Source of the DNA: an uncultured Paraprevotella sp.
GTDB taxonomy: Bacteria; Bacteroidota; Bacteroidia; Bacteroidales; Bacteroidaceae
Reading direction: 5' to 3'
NCBI GenBank assembly: GCA_900548345.1
Contig: URKA01000027.1
Coordinates: 1 to 45,952, forward strand
Length of the DNA: 45,952 bases
The position numbers were made by a program, and so were the translations under genes. Positions 24,963-33,190 of the stretch are shown here, in pieces. Below the pieces are notes generated by a model that made no database searches, had not been told where the DNA came from, and saw only the letters and a program-made list of their open reading frames with translations. How positions within the stretch are numbered: position 1 is the first letter of the stretch; every line of letters starts with the position of its first letter.

Positions 24963-26270
24963 ATGAGAAGCACAGGAAAGACAACCATTATCGGTGACGG
25001 CACGCTGGCGTGCCTGATATCGTTCATCCTGATAACAAGCTGTTTTGCTTTATGGGGATTTGCCAACGACATCACCAATCCCATGGTAAAGGCTTTTTCC
25101 AAAATATTCCGTATGAGCGTCACGGAAGGCGCGCTGGTGCAGGTGGCATTCTATGGCGGCTATTTCGCCATGGCATTCCCGGCGGCCATATTTATCCGCA
25201 AGTATTCGTACAAAGCCGGCGTCATGCTCGGACTGGGAATGTATGCGCTGGGCGCGTTCCTCTTCTTTCCGGCCAAAATGACCGGTAGCTACTATCCGTT
25301 CCTGCTGGCCTATTTTATCCTGACTTGCGGCTTGTCGTTCCTGGAAACCAGTTGCAATCCCTACATTCTTTCGATGGGACCTGAGGCTACTGCCACGCGC
25401 CGGTTGAATCTGGCACAGGCTTTCAATCCAATGGGGTCTTTGCTGGGGATGTACGTGGCCATGAACTTCATCCAGAACCGCCTGCATCCGATGGAGACTG
25501 CCGAGCGGGCATTGTTGTCCGATGCGGAGTTCGCCGCTGTTCGTGATGCAGACCTTGATACGTTGATAGCCCCTTATCTGGTTATAGGGTTGGTCACTTT
25601 GTGCATGCTTCTGTTGGTTCGCATCGTCAAGATGCCGCGCAACAACGACAACAGCCATTCCGTTGACCTGAAACCTACGTTGCACAGGATTTTCCACAAC
25701 ATCCGTTACCGTGAGGGAGTCGTGGCGCAGTTCTTTTATGTCGGAGCGCAGATTATGTGCTGGACGTTTATCATCCAATACGGCACGCGTCTGTTCATGT
25801 CGGAAGGCATGGCCGAGCAGCAGGCAGAGGTGCTCTCCCAGCAATACAATATCGTGGCGATGGGCATTTTTTGCGTCAGCCGTTTCGTGTGTACCTTCCT
25901 GTTGCGTTACCTGAATCCCGGCCTGTTGCTGAAAGTGCTGGCTGCGGCTGCATGTATCTTCACGGTAGGAGTGATATCCCTGCAAAACATTTGGGGCATG
26001 TATTGCCTCGTGGCAGTATCGGCTTGCATGTCGTTGATGTTTCCCACTATTTACGGCATCGCACTGCAGGGCATGGGCGATGATGCCAAGTTCGGCGCGG
26101 CCGGTCTGATTATGGCTATCCTGGGCGGTTCCGTCCTGCCTCCCTTGCAGGCTGCCATCATCGACATGCACACGTTGTGGGGCATGCCGGCAGTCAACCT
26201 TTCGTTCGTATTGCCGCTGGTTTGTTTTGTCGTGGTGATGGTCTACGGTCACCGCTCGTGCAGGGGGTAA
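24963..26270 (+). CDS. fucP: L-fucose permease, MFS (FucP type)
   Basis: FucP is an inner-membrane L-fucose:H+ symporter of the major facilitator superfamily. The 435-residue protein has about 12 hydrophobic segments. The N-terminal half holds FALWGFANDITNPMVKAF, a FucP-subfamily landmark, and FLETSCNPYILSMGP. The C-terminal half has VGAQIMCWTFIIQYG and SLMFPTIYGIALQG. It completes the uptake-isomerase-aldolase set. Transport of D-arabinose, or of galactose/glucose as in GluP relatives, is possible, but the fuc neighbours favour fucose. Confidence 0.94.
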   Translation: MRSTGKTTIIGDGTLACLISFILITSCFALWGFANDITNPMVKAFSKIFRMSVTEGALVQVAFYGGYFAMAFPAAIFIRKYSYKAGVMLGLGMYALGAFLFFPAKMTGSYYPFLLAYFILTCGLSFLETSCNPYILSMGPEATATRRLNLAQAFNPMGSLLGMYVAMNFIQNRLHPMETAERALLSDAEFAAVRDADLDTLIAPYLVIGLVTLCMLLLVRIVKMPRNNDNSHSVDLKPTLHRIFHNIRYREGVVAQFFYVGAQIMCWTFIIQYGTRLFMSEGMAEQQAEVLSQQYNIVAMGIFCVSRFVCTFLLRYLNPGLLLKVLAAAACIFTVGVISLQNIWGMYCLVAVSACMSLMFPTIYGIALQGMGDDAKFGAAGLIMAILGGSVLPPLQAAIIDMHTLWGMPAVNLSFVLPLVCFVVVMVYGHRSCRG

Positions 26271-26332
26271 TTGGACGGTGCGGACAGGGCGTTTGTATCT
26301 TATTGGAAATCAGTTGTGTATAGTGGGTAAAA

Positions 26333-26414
26333 TTCTTCACCTGTGACCATTCGATTCTTCACCTGTGACCGATTGATTCTTCACCTGTGACCATTTTGCT
26401 GTTCACCTGTGTCC
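26333..26414. repeat. Four-copy 22-bp tandem repeat with dyad core
   Basis: TTCTTCACCTGTGACC occurs at 26333-26348, 26355-26370 and 26377-26392, and a variant TTCACCTGTGTCC at 26402-26414. The period is exactly 22 bases for all four. Each unit has the dyad TCAC-CT-GTGA (TCAC-CT-GTGT in the last). The array lies between the convergent fucP and nadD genes, so it is unlikely to be a promoter for either. Confidence 0.95.
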
Positions 26415-26453
26415 GTTTTTCATGCTCTTTTCAGAAGGAGAACAAGCGTCCCG

Positions 26454-27035
26454 TCAGGGACGGTAATATCCCTTGGAACGGATTTCCTGCCATACGGCTT
26501 CATCCAGTCCGTAGGACGCATCATCGCCTTGTGCGATGGTGCGGCGGATTTCGGTTGAACTGAGTTCGATGAGCGGCGTGTCGACTACGGTGACACCGCG
26601 GGGTAGGGCAGACATGTCGATGGGATAACCCGGACGCGGATAAACCAAAATGCGGTGGTGGGCTAAAATCTCTTCGGGAGCTTTCCATCGGTTGAAGGAA
26701 AGCCAGTTGTCCGCACCGATAATCAGGGTGAATTGCCGGTCGGGAAAGCTCCACCGCAACGCGGACAATGTGTCGGCCGTGTATGACGGGCGTGGAAGGT
26801 TGAACTCAAAGTCGCTGACTTTCAGTTTGGGATGGTGGCGCACGGCCAGGCGCGCCAATGCAAGGCGCACGTTCTCGTCGAGCAGGTCCGTGGCGGTTTC
26901 CTTGAACGGATTACGGGGGGAAACCAGAAACCACACTTCGTCAAGCCGTCCTGTCTCGCAGAGTCTTTCCGCCAGTGCGGTGTGTCCCTTGTGAATGGGG
27001 TTGAAAGAACCGCCGTATATGCCCGTTTCCGTCAT
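26454..27035 (-). CDS. nadD: Nicotinate-nucleotide adenylyltransferase
   Basis: NadD adenylates nicotinate mononucleotide to deamido-NAD in NAD synthesis. The 193-residue protein has the nucleotidyltransferase motif GGSFNPIHKGH near residue 8, and the C-terminal SSTEIRRTIAQG, matching the (S/T)xxxIR signature. The mid-segment GADNWLSFNRWKAPEEIL is also typical. The start overlaps the stop of the upstream small membrane-protein gene by 4 bases. It is last in the yicC-gmk-small-nadD minus-strand operon. A CGTCCC/GGGACG hairpin overlaps its stop codon. Confidence 0.96.
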   Translation of the reverse strand: MTETGIYGGSFNPIHKGHTALAERLCETGRLDEVWFLVSPRNPFKETATDLLDENVRLALARLAVRHHPKLKVSDFEFNLPRPSYTADTLSALRWSFPDRQFTLIIGADNWLSFNRWKAPEEILAHHRILVYPRPGYPIDMSALPRGVTVVDTPLIELSSTEIRRTIAQGDDASYGLDEAVWQEIRSKGYYRP

Positions 27036-27250
27036 CCGTTCTTACGGGACTTACGTTCAAAATGATGCCTGGGATGGCGTTTGCGGTGCAACCAGATGCA
27101 GCAGAAGTAGGCTTGCAGAAGTGCAAAGACAGCCATGACGACGGCTATGGTCAGCATGTGCAGGAGCAGTGCGACGATGCACATGGCCACGCATAATACG
27201 AGGAGTATGATGCTGGCGTTCAGGTTGCGTCTTACGGTATTGTCATCCAT
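27032..27250 (-). CDS. Small two-helix membrane protein
   Basis: This 72-residue product has two hydrophobic helices, about residues 13-31 and 34-52, and a basic, His/Arg/Lys-rich C-terminus (HRKRHPRHHFERKSRKNG). Its stop overlaps the nadD start by 4 bases and it begins 16 bases after gmk, so it is co-expressed and translationally coupled to nadD. I do not recognise a named family. Function is unknown. Confidence 0.75.
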   Translation of the reverse strand: MDDNTVRRNLNASIILLVLCVAMCIVALLLHMLTIAVVMAVFALLQAYFCCIWLHRKRHPRHHFERKSRKNG

Positions 27251-27266
27251 ATCTTGTCTCTCTGTT

Positions 27267-27833
27267 TTATCGGTTCAGAAATTCAGTCAGTTTCTCCAAA
27301 GCCTCCGCTTGGGCTTTTTCCAGATTGTCGTTCACGATGATAGTATCGAATTTCGGTGCGAAACTCAGTTCGTATTCCGCACGTGCGATGCGGTCTTCGA
27401 TGACTTCGGGTGAGTCTGTTCCCCGATGGTTCAGTCTGCGGCGCAGTTCTTCCACCGAAGGCGGTTGGATGAACATGCTTAATGCACGGTCGCCGTAGAA
27501 GTTCTTGATGTTGCATCCGCCTTTCACATCTACGTCGAACACCACATTCTGTCCGGCCTCCAGCTGCTTTTCCACCTGAGATTTCAGTGTGCCGTAGAAG
27601 CGGTCTTTGTATACCTCCTCGTATTCCAGGAACTCGTCGTCGGCTATGCGCTGCCTGAATTCTTCGGGAGAGAGGAAGAAATATTCCACGCCGTGCCGTT
27701 CCGTGCCGCGGGGAGGGCGGCTTGTGGCACTGATGCTGAACGCCAGGTTCAGTCCTTGTGCCATCAGATAGTTGATGATGGTGCTTTTCCCGCTTCCGCT
27801 GGGTGCGGAGAAGATAATCAGTTTTCCTGCCAT
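27267..27833 (-). CDS. gmk: Guanylate kinase
   Basis: Gmk phosphorylates GMP to GDP using ATP. The 188-residue protein has the P-loop FSAPSGSGKSTI at residues 8-19, the GMP-binding TSRPPRGTERHGVEYFF, and DVDVKGGCNIK later. The lid and C-terminal helix (TIIVNDNLEKAQAEALEKL) match the family. It lies 11 bases after yicC and before the small membrane-protein gene. The yicC-gmk pair is a conserved bacterial arrangement. Confidence 0.97.
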   Translation of the reverse strand: MAGKLIIFSAPSGSGKSTIINYLMAQGLNLAFSISATSRPPRGTERHGVEYFFLSPEEFRQRIADDEFLEYEEVYKDRFYGTLKSQVEKQLEAGQNVVFDVDVKGGCNIKNFYGDRALSMFIQPPSVEELRRRLNHRGTDSPEVIEDRIARAEYELSFAPKFDTIIVNDNLEKAQAEALEKLTEFLNR

Positions 27834-27844
27834 GGTTGTGTGTT

Positions 27845-28720
27845 TTACATTACGTTGAGCACCTGTTCCTTGATTTGTTCCAGTTCGTCTTTCATCTTCA
27901 CCACGATGTTCTGCATCTCGGCCTGGTTGCTTTTGCTTCCCGTCGTATTGATTTCGCGTCCCATCTCTTGTGCGATAAAGCCCAGTTTCTTGCCCTGTCC
28001 GTGCCCGTTCTCCATGGTTTCCATGAAATATTTCAGATGATTGGCCAGACGCTGTTTCTCTTCGTTGATGTCCAGTTTCTCAATGTAGTAAATCATTTCC
28101 TGTTCCAGGCGGTTCTTGTCGTATTCCACGGTAGGTATGGATTCCAGCGCGTCGGTCATGCGGCGTCGGATGTACTCGATTCGGCTTTGCTCATACGGCT
28201 CGATACTCTTCAGCAGGGCGGTGATGTTCTGAATCTTCTCGGTGAATTTCTTCTGCAGCGCGGCACCTTCCTGCGTCCTGAAGTCCATGAGTTTGCGGAT
28301 AGCCTCCTTCACGGCCGTGTCGACAGCCTGCCATTCCTCGTCGCTCAACTCTTCGGCTTCCGTACGTGTCATGACGTCGGGCAGGCGGAGCAGTGTGGCA
28401 AACCAGTCGGCTGGAAGTGGGATGTGTCGCTCTTCGCTGATGGCTTTGATCTGCAGATAGTAGTTTTCTAAAATAGTCCCGTTGATAGGCGTGGCCGTCT
28501 GGCTGTCGTCCTTTTCTATCCATAAAGAGAAATCCACCTTGCCGCGTTCGAGTGCGGAGCTTATCATGGAGCGTATCTCCATTTCCTTTTCTCTGTACAG
28601 CGGAGCGACGCGTACGGACAAGTCCAGTGCCTTGCTGTTGAGTGATTTGATTTCTACGTGTATTTTCTTTCCGTTATATACGGCAGACGATTTGCCGTAG
28701 CCTGTCATTGATAGAATCAT
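27845..28720 (-). CDS. yicC: YicC-family endoribonuclease
   Basis: The 291-residue protein is a YicC/YloC homologue; E. coli YicC has been reported as an endoribonuclease acting in small-RNA turnover. The N-terminal signature MILSMTGYGKS and KSLNSKALDLSVR are clear, and the C-terminal DUF1732 part shows LGFIAQEMGREINTTGSKSN. Coiled-coil-like helices fill the middle. It heads the minus-strand operon with gmk and is divergent from tsaB across 84 bases. A -7 box TACTTTTG sits at 28748-28741. Confidence 0.94.
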   Translation of the reverse strand: MILSMTGYGKSSAVYNGKKIHVEIKSLNSKALDLSVRVAPLYREKEMEIRSMISSALERGKVDFSLWIEKDDSQTATPINGTILENYYLQIKAISEERHIPLPADWFATLLRLPDVMTRTEAEELSDEEWQAVDTAVKEAIRKLMDFRTQEGAALQKKFTEKIQNITALLKSIEPYEQSRIEYIRRRMTDALESIPTVEYDKNRLEQEMIYYIEKLDINEEKQRLANHLKYFMETMENGHGQGKKLGFIAQEMGREINTTGSKSNQAEMQNIVVKMKDELEQIKEQVLNVM

Positions 28721-28740
28721 GATTTAATAATTATTTTGTG

Positions 28741-28748
28741 CAAAAGTA
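28741..28748 (-). promoter_or_regulatory. -7 box of the yicC operon
   Basis: On the minus strand the bases read TACTTTTG, a TAnnTTTG box 20 bases before the yicC start. No TTG at the usual distance. Confidence 0.5.
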
Positions 28749-28770
28749 GAAAAATAATAGGATAAAATTG

Positions 28771-28778
28771 TAATTTTG
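28771..28778 (+). promoter_or_regulatory. -7 box of the tsaB operon
   Basis: TAATTTTG is a TAnnTTTG box 26 bases before the tsaB ATG. The -33 TTG is not evident. It is divergent from the yicC -7 box 22 bases away, so the two promoters share one short regulatory region. Confidence 0.55.
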
Positions 28779-28804
28779 CGGAGTTATTAAAGGAAAAAAA
28801 CAAT

Positions 28805-29497
28805 ATGTCTTGCATACTTCATATCGAAACGAGTACGAAAGTATGTTCGGTTGCCGTGACTGAAGACGGGAACGTCCTGTTTGAAAAAACAGATATGGAC
28901 GGTCCCTCGCATGCCGTGCAGTTGGGCGTGTTCGTTGATGAGGCTTTGTCTTACGTGGACAATCACGGGATTCCGTTCGATGCCGTGGCTGTGAGTTGCG
29001 GTCCCGGTTCTTATACGGGATTACGTATAGGTGTCTCCATGGCGAAGGGCATCTGTTATGCCCGCGGCCTGAAACTGATTTCCGTGCCCACCCTTGAGTT
29101 GCTTTGTGTGCCGGTGCTGCTTCATCATGAGGAAATTCCGGAAGATGCGTTGCTGTGTCCCATGATAGATGCACGGCGAATGGAGGTGTATGCCGCCGTT
29201 TACGACCGTGCCTTGCAGACGGTGCGTGCCGTCGGTGCCGATGTGGTGGACGCTTCGTCCTACCGTGATTTGCTGGATGCCCGTCCCGTATATTTCTTCG
29301 GCGACGGCGCGGAGAAATGCAAGACACAGATTGTTCATCCCAATGCACATTTTCTTTCCGGTATCCTCCCCTTGGCGAAGAACATGGGACCGTTGGCCGA
29401 GAAGATGTCCGCGCTCGGACGTTTTCAGGACGTGGCCTATTTCGAGCCTTTTTATCTGAAAGAATTTGTGGCGTCACAACCGAAAAAACTATTATAG
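28805..29497 (+). CDS. tsaB: tRNA t6A biosynthesis protein TsaB
   Basis: TsaB is the scaffold partner of TsaD in making N6-threonylcarbamoyladenosine at A37 of ANN-decoding tRNAs. The 230-residue protein begins with the ASKHA-fold strand ILHIETSTKVCSVAV and has VAVSCGPGSYTGLRIGVSMAKG, the family signature. The C-terminal half (DARRMEVYAAVYDR, then FEPFYLKEFVA) is typical. It starts the plus-strand operon through rseP. The next gene starts on the base after its stop. Confidence 0.95.
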   Translation: MSCILHIETSTKVCSVAVTEDGNVLFEKTDMDGPSHAVQLGVFVDEALSYVDNHGIPFDAVAVSCGPGSYTGLRIGVSMAKGICYARGLKLISVPTLELLCVPVLLHHEEIPEDALLCPMIDARRMEVYAAVYDRALQTVRAVGADVVDASSYRDLLDARPVYFFGDGAEKCKTQIVHPNAHFLSGILPLAKNMGPLAEKMSALGRFQDVAYFEPFYLKEFVASQPKKLL

Positions 29498-30115
29498 ATG
29501 GATTATAATACCCAACGAGAGAAACTACCGATGCCGGAGTACGGCAGGGGAATACAGGAAATGGTCAGGCATGCGCTCACGATACAAGACAGGGCGGAAA
29601 GGCAGAGATGCGCGGAAACCATAGTGGCGATTATGGGAAACATGTTCCCGCACCTGCGCGATGTGCCCGATTTCAAGCATAAATTATGGGACCATCTCGC
29701 CATTATGGCGGACTATAAGCTGGACATTGACTACCCGTATGAAATCACCCCGAAACAGGTCGTGGACAGCCGGCCGGAACCGATGGCTTATCCGATGAAG
29801 AAGATACGCTACCGGCATTACGGCTATCTGCTGGAGACTCTGACAAGGAAACTCGCGGATATGCCCGAAGGGGAAGAACGTAACGAGCTGGCCATGCTGG
29901 TGGCCGGACAGATGAAACGCAGCCTGACCAACTGGAACAAGGATGGCATGGATGATGAAAAGATAGCTGTGGACCTGGAGGCATATACACATGGTGCCGT
30001 ACATCTGGATATGGAACGCTTTCAGGATATGTGCATGCTGGCCGAGCGTAGCGGTATGAACCGCGTGATGCCGGGCTCGCGGAATGCGGCGCGTAAGAAC
30101 AAACGTAAGAACTAA
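29498..30115 (+). CDS. DUF4290 protein
   Basis: The 205-residue protein matches the Bacteroidota-specific DUF4290 family. Landmarks are YNTQREKLPMPEYGRGIQEM at the start and the predicted helices MFPHLRDVPDFKHKLWDHLA and DYPYEITP. It is soluble, mostly alpha-helical and ends in a very basic tail (RNAARKNKRKN), which could contact nucleic acid. Its start directly abuts the tsaB stop, and murA follows after 22 bases. No function is established. Confidence 0.92.
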   Translation: MDYNTQREKLPMPEYGRGIQEMVRHALTIQDRAERQRCAETIVAIMGNMFPHLRDVPDFKHKLWDHLAIMADYKLDIDYPYEITPKQVVDSRPEPMAYPMKKIRYRHYGYLLETLTRKLADMPEGEERNELAMLVAGQMKRSLTNWNKDGMDDEKIAVDLEAYTHGAVHLDMERFQDMCMLAERSGMNRVMPGSRNAARKNKRKN

Positions 30116-30137
30116 TTTATATTTTCCAAACTACCAG

Positions 30138-31448
30138 ATGGCATCATTCATCATAGAAGGCGGTCATCGCCTGAAGGGGGAAATACAGCCGCAAGGTGCG
30201 AAAAACGAAGCCTTACAGGTGATTTGCGCCACGTTGCTGACTTCGGAACCCGTACGCATCAAGAATATACCCGATATTTCGGATGTGAACAATCAAATCC
30301 GCCTGCTTGAGGATATCGGGGTAAAAGTGACGCGTCATGCAACGGGCGACTGCACTTTTCAGTCCGATGAGGTGAACATGGACTATATCGGCAGTGATGA
30401 GTTTCTGCAGCGCTGTACGAAATTGCGCGGAAGCGTAATGCTTATCGGCCCTATGTTGGCACGCTTCGGGCATGCGATGGTAGCCAAGCCGGGGGGAGAC
30501 AAAATAGGCCGCCGGCGTTTGGATACGCATTTTCTCGGTATAGAGAGGTTGGGGGCGGAATTTGGATACGACGCCGGTCGCGGTGTGTTCGACATACATG
30601 CCGACAGGCTTCGCGGTACGGACATGTTGCTTGATGAGGCTTCCGTAACGGGAACGGCCAATATCATCATGGCGGCCGTAACCGCAGAGGGAACCACCAC
30701 CATATACAATGCTGCGTGCGAGCCGTATATCCAGCAGTTGTGTCATTTGCTCAACCGGATGGGAGCGCGAATCAGTGGCATCGCATCCAATCTGCTCACC
30801 ATTGTAGGCGTGGACAGCCTGCATGGAGCCGGGCATACCATTCTGCCCGACATGATAGAAGTGGGCAGTTTCATCGGTATGGCTGCGATGGTGGGCGACG
30901 GCATATTGATAAAGAACGTGAGTTATCCGCAACTGGGCATCATTCCATACACCTTCGGCCGCCTGGGCGTTAAGATTGTCAGACAAGGAGAGGATATATT
31001 CATCCCGCGTCATGAACATTACGAGATAGAGTCCTTTCTGGACGGCTCATTCATGACATTAAGCGACGCGCCGTGGCCCGGACTGACGCCGGACTTGTTG
31101 AGCGTGCTGCTTGTGGTGGCCACGCAGGCCAAGGGTACCGTGCTGATTCATCAGAAGATGTTTGAAAGCCGTCTCTTCTTCGTAGACAAACTGATTGATA
31201 TGGGGGCGCAGATTATCTTGTGCGACCCGCATCGTGCCGTGGTTGTCGGCCACGACCACCAAATCCGTCTGCGGGGCGGACGCATGACATCGCCGGATAT
31301 CCGTGCGGGTATCGCTCTGCTGATAGCGGCGATGAGTGCCGACGGGACGAGCAGGATAAGTAATATCGAGCAAATCGACCGTGGGTATGAAAATATCGAA
31401 TCGCGCCTGACAGCTTTGGGTGCCCGTATCAAACGTGTGGAGGAATGA
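30138..31448 (+). CDS. murA: UDP-N-acetylglucosamine 1-carboxyvinyltransferase (Asp-type MurA)
   Basis: MurA transfers enolpyruvate from PEP to UDP-GlcNAc, the first committed step of peptidoglycan synthesis. The 436-residue length from ATG 30138 fits; the longer frame from 30084 overlaps DUF4290. The N-terminal substrate motif is GAKNEALQV. The loop that in E. coli contains Cys115 reads AKPGGDKIGRRRLDTH, so Asp121 stands where that Cys would be. This Asp form occurs in naturally fosfomycin-resistant bacteria. The stop overlaps rimM by 4 bases. Confidence 0.96.
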   Translation: MASFIIEGGHRLKGEIQPQGAKNEALQVICATLLTSEPVRIKNIPDISDVNNQIRLLEDIGVKVTRHATGDCTFQSDEVNMDYIGSDEFLQRCTKLRGSVMLIGPMLARFGHAMVAKPGGDKIGRRRLDTHFLGIERLGAEFGYDAGRGVFDIHADRLRGTDMLLDEASVTGTANIIMAAVTAEGTTTIYNAACEPYIQQLCHLLNRMGARISGIASNLLTIVGVDSLHGAGHTILPDMIEVGSFIGMAAMVGDGILIKNVSYPQLGIIPYTFGRLGVKIVRQGEDIFIPRHEHYEIESFLDGSFMTLSDAPWPGLTPDLLSVLLVVATQAKGTVLIHQKMFESRLFFVDKLIDMGAQIILCDPHRAVVVGHDHQIRLRGGRMTSPDIRAGIALLIAAMSADGTSRISNIEQIDRGYENIESRLTALGARIKRVEE

Positions 31449-31984
31449 TAAGGGAAGAAGACGTATACAAGATAGGGGTGCTGACGAAAACGCACGGCGT
31501 GTCCGGAGAACTGAGCATGACTTTTACGGACGATGTGTTCGACCGTGAGGATGCGGAGTATGTCGTATGTCTTGTCGACGGTATATTCGTCCCTTTCTTT
31601 TTGGAGGAATACCGTTTCCGCAGCCAGACCACCGTATTGGTGAAGTTTGAGGATATAGACAGCGAAGCGCAGGCACGCCGGATGATTGGTGTCGAGGTGT
31701 ATTTCCCGAAGGCACTGACCGGTGATGTGTATGAGGGAGAGTATACCTGGCAGTATTTCACCGGATTCTCCATAACGGATTCCCGACACGGAGAAGTGGG
31801 TACGGTGATGAATGTAGATGACAGTACGATGAACGTGCTCTTTGATGTCAGGGACGCGTCGGGGCGGGAAATGCTGGTGCCGGCGGCGGAAAACCTGATA
31901 GATGGCATCGACCACAAAGAGCGAAGATTATATATGACTTTGCCCGATGGGCTGATGGACATCGGAGAAGAACAAGACGAATAA
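31445..31984 (+). CDS. rimM: 16S rRNA processing protein RimM
   Basis: RimM helps mature the 30S head and binds S19. The 179-residue protein has the N-terminal beta-barrel with GVLTKTHGVSGELSM and the C-terminal PRC-barrel with LVPAAENLIDGIDHKERRLY, both hallmarks. It starts inside the murA stop (ATGA overlap) and is followed by dxr after 6 bases, so it is embedded in the operon. In many bacteria rimM sits with trmD; that neighbour is absent here. Confidence 0.95.
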   Translation: MIREEDVYKIGVLTKTHGVSGELSMTFTDDVFDREDAEYVVCLVDGIFVPFFLEEYRFRSQTTVLVKFEDIDSEAQARRMIGVEVYFPKALTGDVYEGEYTWQYFTGFSITDSRHGEVGTVMNVDDSTMNVLFDVRDASGREMLVPAAENLIDGIDHKERRLYMTLPDGLMDIGEEQDE

Positions 31985-31990
31985 CCGGAT

Positions 31991-33148
31991 ATGGACAGGA
32001 TAGAGAAAAAGAAAATAGCCATATTGGGCTCTACCGGCTCGATTGGTACGCAGGCTTTGCAGGTGATAGAGGAACACCCTGACCTGTATGAAGCATACGT
32101 GCTGACGGCGAACAACCGTGTGGAACTGTTGATTGAACAGGCCCGGCGCTTTCAGCCCGAAGTTGTGGTCATTGCCAATGCCGACAAGTATGAAGTGTTG
32201 CGCGATGCGTTGTCCGATATGCCTGTAAAGGTGTATGCGGGCGCCGATGCGCTGTGTCAGGTGGTGCAGGAGAAACCGGTGGATGTGGTGCTGACCGCCA
32301 TGGTGGGATTCGCAGGCCTTCAGCCTACAATCAGTGCCATCAAGGCCGGAAAGGCCATCGCACTGGCCAATAAGGAAACGCTGGTTGTGGCCGGTGAACT
32401 GATTAACCGTCTGGCTCATGAATATCATGCCGACATTTTGCCTGTGGACTCGGAACATTCAGCCATTTTCCAATGTATAAGCGGGGAAATCAGTCCGATA
32501 GAGAAAATCATTCTTACCGCATCGGGCGGCCCTTTCCGTACGTTTACGATGGAGCAGCTGGCCGATGTGACGAAAGCCCAGGCCCTGAAGCATCCCAATT
32601 GGGACATGGGGGCGAAGATAACCATCGATTCTGCATCGATGATGAACAAAGGCTTTGAGGTGATAGAGGCGAAATGGCTTTTCGGCGTCACACCCGAACA
32701 GATACAGGTGGTGGTGCATCCGCAGTCCATCATCCATAGTGCCGTACAGTTTGAAGACGGAGCCGTGAAGGCGCAACTGGGTGTGCCCGACATGCGCGTG
32801 CCCATTCAGTATGCGTTTTCCTATCCCCACCGTCTGCACAGCAGTTTTGAACGTCTGGACCTGTGCCGCATGTCGTCTCTTACCTTTGAGGAACCGGACA
32901 CGAAACGTTTCCGCAATCTGGCACTGGCTTACGAGGCCTTGCGCCGGGGAGGTAACATGCCTTGTATCGTCAATGCCGCCAATGAGGTGGTCAATCGTGC
33001 TTTTCTTGAAGACCGCATAGGATTCCTGCGCATGAGCGATGTCATTGAAGCCGTGATGCGGCGCGCCTCGTTTGTGGAGCGTCCCGGCTACGACGACTAT
33101 GTGCAGACCGATGCCGAGGCGAGGAGACTTGCGTCGGAATGTATATGA
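31991..33148 (+). CDS. dxr: 1-deoxy-D-xylulose 5-phosphate reductoisomerase
   Basis: Dxr converts DXP to MEP with NADPH, the first committed step of the MEP isoprenoid pathway. The 385-residue protein has the NADPH motif ILGSTGSIGTQALQV near residue 11. The metal-binding motif LPVDSEHSAIFQ and the flexible active-site loop (HPNWDMGAKITIDSASMMNKG, shown here in part) follow. It lies between rimM and rseP. ispF, at 20794, serves the same pathway. Confidence 0.97.
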   Translation: MDRIEKKKIAILGSTGSIGTQALQVIEEHPDLYEAYVLTANNRVELLIEQARRFQPEVVVIANADKYEVLRDALSDMPVKVYAGADALCQVVQEKPVDVVLTAMVGFAGLQPTISAIKAGKAIALANKETLVVAGELINRLAHEYHADILPVDSEHSAIFQCISGEISPIEKIILTASGGPFRTFTMEQLADVTKAQALKHPNWDMGAKITIDSASMMNKGFEVIEAKWLFGVTPEQIQVVVHPQSIIHSAVQFEDGAVKAQLGVPDMRVPIQYAFSYPHRLHSSFERLDLCRMSSLTFEEPDTKRFRNLALAYEALRRGGNMPCIVNAANEVVNRAFLEDRIGFLRMSDVIEAVMRRASFVERPGYDDYVQTDAEARRLASECI

Positions 33149-33190
33149 TAGAACCAAACAAAGTAAACCACAACAAACATATTAAGTATA

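Noticed and set aside
25050..26252. 400-codon open frame on the minus strand opposite fucP
   Set aside because: Composition is hydrophilic and His/Gln-rich, the mirror of a membrane-protein gene; no domain is visible and fucP is well supported.
28731..29477. 248-codon open frame opposite tsaB
   Set aside because: Antisense shadow of tsaB with Arg/His/Pro-rich sequence; it would also overlap the divergent promoter region.
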